The position numbers and the translations under genes were made by a program. DNA of 7,956 bases, from assembly GCA_000733415.1 (NCBI GenBank), contig KL662191.1:2405195-2413150 (forward strand). The letters are read 5' to 3'. The notes beneath the pieces are model-generated. The model did no database searches. It had not been told where the DNA came from and was given only the letters and a program-made list of their open reading frames with translations. Of this stretch, positions 5,290 through 7,956 are shown piece by piece. Positions within the stretch are counted from its first letter, which is position 1. Every line of letters starts with the position of its first letter. This DNA is from [Leptolyngbya] sp. JSC-1. Its GTDB lineage: Bacteria; Cyanobacteriota; Cyanobacteriia; Elainellales; Elainellaceae.

Positions 5290-6621
5290 ATGCGACCAGA
5301 AGAGACGGATCGGCAGCGAGCCAAAGAAACTACAGGATTGAGGCGATTTGTCGGCACTAGTCTGCTGGCATCGCTGTTTTTGCATGTCCTGGTTTTGTCG
5401 TTGCAAGCTGACCGTCGTTGGAGCCTTAAACCTGGGACACCAACGGAAGTTACCATTGTTCCACCTGAACCCCGTGTTTCACCGTCACCTCAGGTTTTGC
5501 CATCGCCCGAACCAATTAACCAGCCTGAGCCGCTGCCGTCTGCTCCTCCAGAACTGAGTGCCCCAACTGAGTCTGAGCAACCGATTCCACCCTTGCCGCA
5601 GGCTACTACCACTCCAGAAGGTCGCCCGGAGGTGGCAGTGAATGAATCGCCGCTGGTTGGTTCTGGTCTGGCAGAAGGAACTGGTGGTTTTTCTGAAGGA
5701 ATTGGTCTGAATCGCTCAGATAGCCCGATTCGTGGCTCTGGAGGCGGAGCACGGCAAGGAATACCGGGAGGAGATCCGGGCATCGTACCCACACCAGTTA
5801 ATCCACCCCCAGCAACGGCCCCATCTCCTGCTCCCTCACCCCCAGCACCGCCAGAGACCAACAGCCGTTGGGCCGTATGTCGCCGCTGTCCATCGCCCGA
5901 CTATCCGCGAACGGCTCTCCAGTCGGGTAGGGAGGGTCGCGTTCTGGTCACGGTTGATCTGGACCGCAGGGGGCGGGTGACTGGAGTTCGATTGGCTGAT
6001 TCCAGCGGTGATGCCGAACTGGATCGAGCGGTATTGGACACGGTCCGCAAACAGTGGCGGTTTGAAGCAATTCCAGGCGGAGCAGAGAATCTACCTGTTG
6101 AAGTTTACATGACGGTAAACGGCTCTGAGCTAAACCAACAGGCCCAGGTTTGGGGGAATCAGACCGCTGTGGAAGTGCCAGCAACCGGATTTACTTCTGC
6201 ACCACCTGCGGCGATTTCGGCATCCAAACCCCCATCCGAACCATCCTCGGAACCATCCCAACCTGCCGCATCTGCTGCACCTGCCGCTTCCCCTACTCAA
6301 GCTGATTCCGTTTCAGAAACTACCCTAGAAGCAGAGCTTGAGGCACCCTCGAGCGAAGCCACGCCAGCCGTACCTGTAGACCGTACACCTGCGACATTGA
6401 CAGACGCACCATCTGTAGAAAGTACAGAGAATGTAGTTGAGGAAGGTTTAGAGAATCCATCAGAAATTACGAGTGTCACTGAACCCTTGCTAGAAGTAGA
6501 ACCTGGTTTAGAAATGCCTATGGAAATTCCAGAATTTGTTGAACTATCGCCACAGCCTGTTCTCACCACACCTGCTGCCACACCTGTTGAATCCTTAATT
6601 GAAAATTTGAGCATACCGTAA
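5290..6621 (+). CDS. tonB: TonB family protein with a long C-terminal extension, 443 aa
   Basis: TonB links the ExbB/ExbD proton motor in the inner membrane to outer-membrane receptors. The membrane anchor is at about 20-38 (VGTSLLASLFLHVLVLSL); S28 and H32 reproduce the SxxxH spacing of E. coli TonB Ser16/His20. A periplasm-spanning Pro-rich region follows (58-120), then a Gly-rich stretch (122-165) and more Pro/Ala/Ser (166-192). The TonB C-terminal domain is at about 194-279: YPRTALQSGREGRVLVTVDL, then AELDRAVLDTVRKQWRFEA and VEVYMTV. It begins with a C197-x-x-C200 pair. Unusually, about 160 residues rich in Ser, Pro, Ala and Glu follow this domain, which normally ends the protein. The gene is divergent from exbBD. 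The start is the first ATG giving the membrane anchor. Confidence 0.88.
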   Translation: MRPEETDRQRAKETTGLRRFVGTSLLASLFLHVLVLSLQADRRWSLKPGTPTEVTIVPPEPRVSPSPQVLPSPEPINQPEPLPSAPPELSAPTESEQPIPPLPQATTTPEGRPEVAVNESPLVGSGLAEGTGGFSEGIGLNRSDSPIRGSGGGARQGIPGGDPGIVPTPVNPPPATAPSPAPSPPAPPETNSRWAVCRRCPSPDYPRTALQSGREGRVLVTVDLDRRGRVTGVRLADSSGDAELDRAVLDTVRKQWRFEAIPGGAENLPVEVYMTVNGSELNQQAQVWGNQTAVEVPATGFTSAPPAAISASKPPSEPSSEPSQPAASAAPAASPTQADSVSETTLEAELEAPSSEATPAVPVDRTPATLTDAPSVESTENVVEEGLENPSEITSVTEPLLEVEPGLEMPMEIPEFVELSPQPVLTTPAATPVESLIENLSIP

Positions 6622-6650
6622 ACAAACCGTTGTTCGTTACCAAACATCCA

Positions 6651-7496
6651 ATGCTAGACACTAGTTTGGGCTTCTTAAAGTATCTACTCACCGCATTTTT
6701 GCTCTACGGTATTTTCATCGTGGTTGAACGAATTCGTCCGGCTGAGCCGCATCAACCATTCAGAAAAATCCTGTTTAATTTGCAGTGGTATGTACTGTAC
6801 AGTGTGGTTAGCTTGGGAATGATTCAGTTGGGATTGAACCTGGTCGTACCCACATTACAACAGTGGTTGGGTGCACCGCTGTGGCATATTCCTGCACCGA
6901 AGAACATCTGGGGCTACGGATTGGCGGTACTAACCTACTTTCTGGCAACCGATTTTTTCTATTACTGGTTTCATCGCGCACAGCATCAAATTCCCTTACT
7001 CTGGGAACAGCATAAATTTCATCACAGTGATACGGCTCTGAATGTGACTAGCACTAGACGAGTGCATTGGTTAGAAGATCCGCTAGTAATTCTGTTTGTT
7101 GCCCTACCGATTGGGTTGCTGCTGCGCTTTGACGGGCTGGAACTGGGAATTTTGGCATTTGTAGAAATCCTGTGGTTGCAGTTCATTCACATGAATTTAA
7201 GATTAGAACTGGGCTGGCTGGGGCGGATTATAGTTGGCCCACAACATCATCGGCTGCATCACTCGTTCCTTCCCGAACACCTGGATCGCAATTTTGCCGT
7301 CTTTTTTCCCGTTTGGGATATGGTGTTTGGCACCTACTACAAGCCGCTCCGCCGTGAGTTTCCCGCCACAGGCTTAGCGTCTGGCGAAACATACGACCAG
7401 CTCTGGATTGGCTTTATTTTGCCTTTACGGGAGTGGTTCGGGCCAGGATATTTAGGCCGCTTCTTTAAAGGCAATTGCCCTGAACGACGAAATTGA
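6651..7496 (+). CDS. Fatty acid hydroxylase/sterol desaturase superfamily membrane protein, 281 aa
   Basis: This is an integral membrane di-iron enzyme of the fatty acid hydroxylase superfamily (PF04116), which uses O2 to hydroxylate or desaturate lipids such as fatty acids, sterols or carotenoids. The histidine boxes are clear: H108-RAQ-H112 (HX3H), H121-KF-H124-H125 (HX2HH) and H200-RL-H203-H204 (HX2HH, in GPQHHRLHHS), with a further His at 180. Hydrophobic segments lie at about 9-26, 45-67, 86-105 and 143-182. The ATG at 6651 is preferred over a TTG at 6630; neither has a good ribosome site. It starts 29 bases after the tonB-like gene with no terminator between, so the two may be co-transcribed, although no functional link is evident. 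The substrate cannot be read from sequence. Confidence 0.87.
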   Translation: MLDTSLGFLKYLLTAFLLYGIFIVVERIRPAEPHQPFRKILFNLQWYVLYSVVSLGMIQLGLNLVVPTLQQWLGAPLWHIPAPKNIWGYGLAVLTYFLATDFFYYWFHRAQHQIPLLWEQHKFHHSDTALNVTSTRRVHWLEDPLVILFVALPIGLLLRFDGLELGILAFVEILWLQFIHMNLRLELGWLGRIIVGPQHHRLHHSFLPEHLDRNFAVFFPVWDMVFGTYYKPLRREFPATGLASGETYDQLWIGFILPLREWFGPGYLGRFFKGNCPERRN

Positions 7497-7528
7497 AGCC
7501 CCCTCCCCCATCTTCCCCAGATCCCCAC

Positions 7529-7777
7529 TCACTCCCGCCGCCGATACAGCAGCAAAATACTCATCACTTCATCCGAATTGGGCGCCGGCAACAAGCGACT
7601 CCAGGAACCCGCATCGGCAATGCCGGCCTGATGCTGACGGTGAATCATTTCGCGTACACCTTCGGTAGAACCAATCAGAATTAAGCGGAGACGCTCTCGC
7701 TCACCAAAGTTTGAGCTGGAGGGAGAATTGGGTGGATTGAGTGGGAACGGTAAATCGGACAGAAACTCATCTGCCAT
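7529..7777 (-). CDS. Conserved hypothetical small protein, 82 aa
   Basis: The ATG at 7777 has AAGGAG 7 bases upstream, an excellent ribosome site, and the frame runs 82 codons to TGA at 7531-7529. An upstream in-frame start at 7831 would place translation through the terminator-like hairpin and is rejected. The protein has a Pro/Ser-rich N-terminus (LPFPLNPPNSPSSS), then RERLRLILIGSTEGVREMIHRQHQ (27-50), and ends ADAGSWSRLLPAPNSDEVMSILLLYRRR. The core (LILIGS-EGV, then a helix with H-x-x-H, SWS-LLPAPN-EVMSIL) resembles short uncharacterised proteins that I recall as widespread in cyanobacteria; no function is known to me. No membrane segment or signal peptide is seen. It converges on the hydroxylase gene, 32 bases away. 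Its leader looks regulated. Confidence 0.75.
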   Translation of the reverse strand: MADEFLSDLPFPLNPPNSPSSSNFGERERLRLILIGSTEGVREMIHRQHQAGIADAGSWSRLLPAPNSDEVMSILLLYRRRE

Positions 7778-7784
7778 GGAAATA

Positions 7785-7790
7785 CTCCTT
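7785..7790 (-). promoter_or_regulatory. Ribosome binding site AAGGAG of the 82-aa gene
   Basis: AAGGAG is spaced 7 bases from ATG 7777. The nine bases GGAGTATTT here repeat exactly in the upstream hairpin (7877-7869 on the minus strand). The upstream ACTCCTT (7864-7858) is exactly complementary to AAGGAGT, so the site could be masked by its own leader. Confidence 0.7.
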
Positions 7791-7817
7791 GGAATTTTTA
7801 GGGTTGGAAGAAACCCC

Positions 7818-7859
7818 AAAAATTTAGCCACCCCGCCAAGCGCAGCGCAGGATGGCTAA
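7818..7859 (-). terminator. Terminator-like hairpin in the leader of the 82-aa gene
   Basis: Minus strand: TTAGCCA (7859-7853) pairs with TGGCTAA (7830-7824), with further CC/GG pairing inside, followed directly by ATTTTT (7823-7818). It ends about 40 bases before the start codon, too close for a separate promoter to fit after it. It is therefore a candidate attenuator rather than a simple end-of-gene signal. Confidence 0.5.
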
Positions 7860-7884
7860 GGAGTGTTAAAATACTCCACTAGCC
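7854..7884 (-). promoter_or_regulatory. Alternative (antiterminator-like) hairpin
   Basis: Minus strand: GGCTA (7884-7880) pairs with TAGCC (7858-7854), and GGAGT (7877-7873) with ACTCC (7864-7860), with a small internal bulge. The TAGCC arm is the same sequence used by the terminator-like hairpin, so the two folds exclude each other. Confidence 0.5.
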
Positions 7885-7889
7885 TCCCA

Positions 7890-7951
7890 GACTGGTTGTG
7901 ACAGTCGAAGGGGTTAGTCGCCCTGGTGCTGCGTCAACAGCTAGGGGCGAC
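7890..7951. repeat. Two further hairpins upstream of the 82-aa gene
   Basis: GACTG/CAGTC (7890-7894 with 7902-7906, loop 7) and GTCGCCC/GGGCGAC (7917-7923 with 7945-7951, loop 21) lie in a row upstream of the switch-like hairpins. They could be part of an RNA aptamer on the minus strand. The stretch is not clearly coding on the minus strand. Confidence 0.45.
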
Positions 7952-7956
7952 GGCTA

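Noticed and set aside
5490..5861. 123-codon minus-strand ORF inside the tonB-like gene
   Set aside because: Its Gly/Pro-rich composition is the shadow of the Pro/Gly-rich TonB linker on the opposite strand.
6297..6647. 116-codon minus-strand ORF over the TonB tail
   Set aside because: It is the antisense shadow of the low-complexity tail and has no recognisable domain or ribosome site.
7879..7953. Minus-strand frame reading AVDAAPGRLTPSTVTTSLGG before a TAG, like the C-terminus of an upstream gene
   Set aside because: The same frame has a stop at the very edge of the window (7956-7954), leaving only about 25 codons and no start. A frameshifted gene end cannot be excluded.
7898..7956. Possible start of a + strand gene at GTG 7898 (reading VTVEGVSRPGAAST) with a TAAAAT -10-like element at 7867
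   Set aside because: Only 19 codons are visible, with no ribosome site and no -35 element. It cannot be separated from chance, though it would explain part of the region in a different way.

Overview
The window looks like chromosomal DNA of a cyanobacterium, probably a filamentous one. The evidence is the set of protein types (a TonB/ExbB/ExbD trio with cyanobacterial-style sequences, a Suc_Fer-like protein, a short conserved protein of a kind I recall only from cyanobacteria), heptanucleotide short tandem repeats, G/C-run dispersed repeats, and the N-terminus of an IS630-type transposase. No copy of the HIP1 octamer GCGATCGC was seen by eye. The strain cannot be named from this.

Layout from left to right. 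Bases 1-188 (minus) are the 5' part of an IS630-type transposase running off the left edge. Next comes a 48-codon ORF (348-494, +) with a good Shine-Dalgarno sequence and its own intrinsic terminator (554-581). A repeat-rich gap follows, then a two-gene overlapping unit: a JmjC/cupin 2-oxoglutarate oxygenase (825-1991) and a Suc_Fer family thioredoxin-like iron-sulfur protein (1984-2988). This unit converges on a GNAT acetyltransferase (3177-3659, minus). The short space between them is filled by 20.6 perfect copies of the heptamer CTCCTCA.

The centre is an energy-transduction locus for outer-membrane transport. exbB and exbD (minus, overlapping by 41 bases) are divergent from a tonB-like gene (5290-6621, +). 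The 425-base region between exbB and tonB is mostly repeat DNA: a short GGAGTCA array, a 114-base inverted-repeat element of C/G runs, and a further dispersed repeat with a relative near 670. The tonB-like protein has a long acidic/Pro-rich tail after its TonB domain, which is not the usual architecture. Downstream in the same direction is a membrane-bound di-iron fatty acid hydroxylase/sterol desaturase family protein (6651-7496).

The right end holds an 82-codon conserved hypothetical gene (7529-7777, minus). The sequence upstream of it, read as its mRNA leader, folds on paper into several alternative hairpins. One is terminator-like, ends only about 40 bases before the start codon, and leaves no room for a promoter downstream of it. 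One of its arms (ACTCCTT) is also exactly complementary to the gene's Shine-Dalgarno region. This is the best candidate in the window for an undescribed regulatory system, most likely an attenuator or riboswitch-like leader. Second-rank candidates are the small terminator-bounded ORF beside the transposase and the resemblance of the heptamer array to the single-stranded motif of the cyanobacterial sRNA Yfr1.
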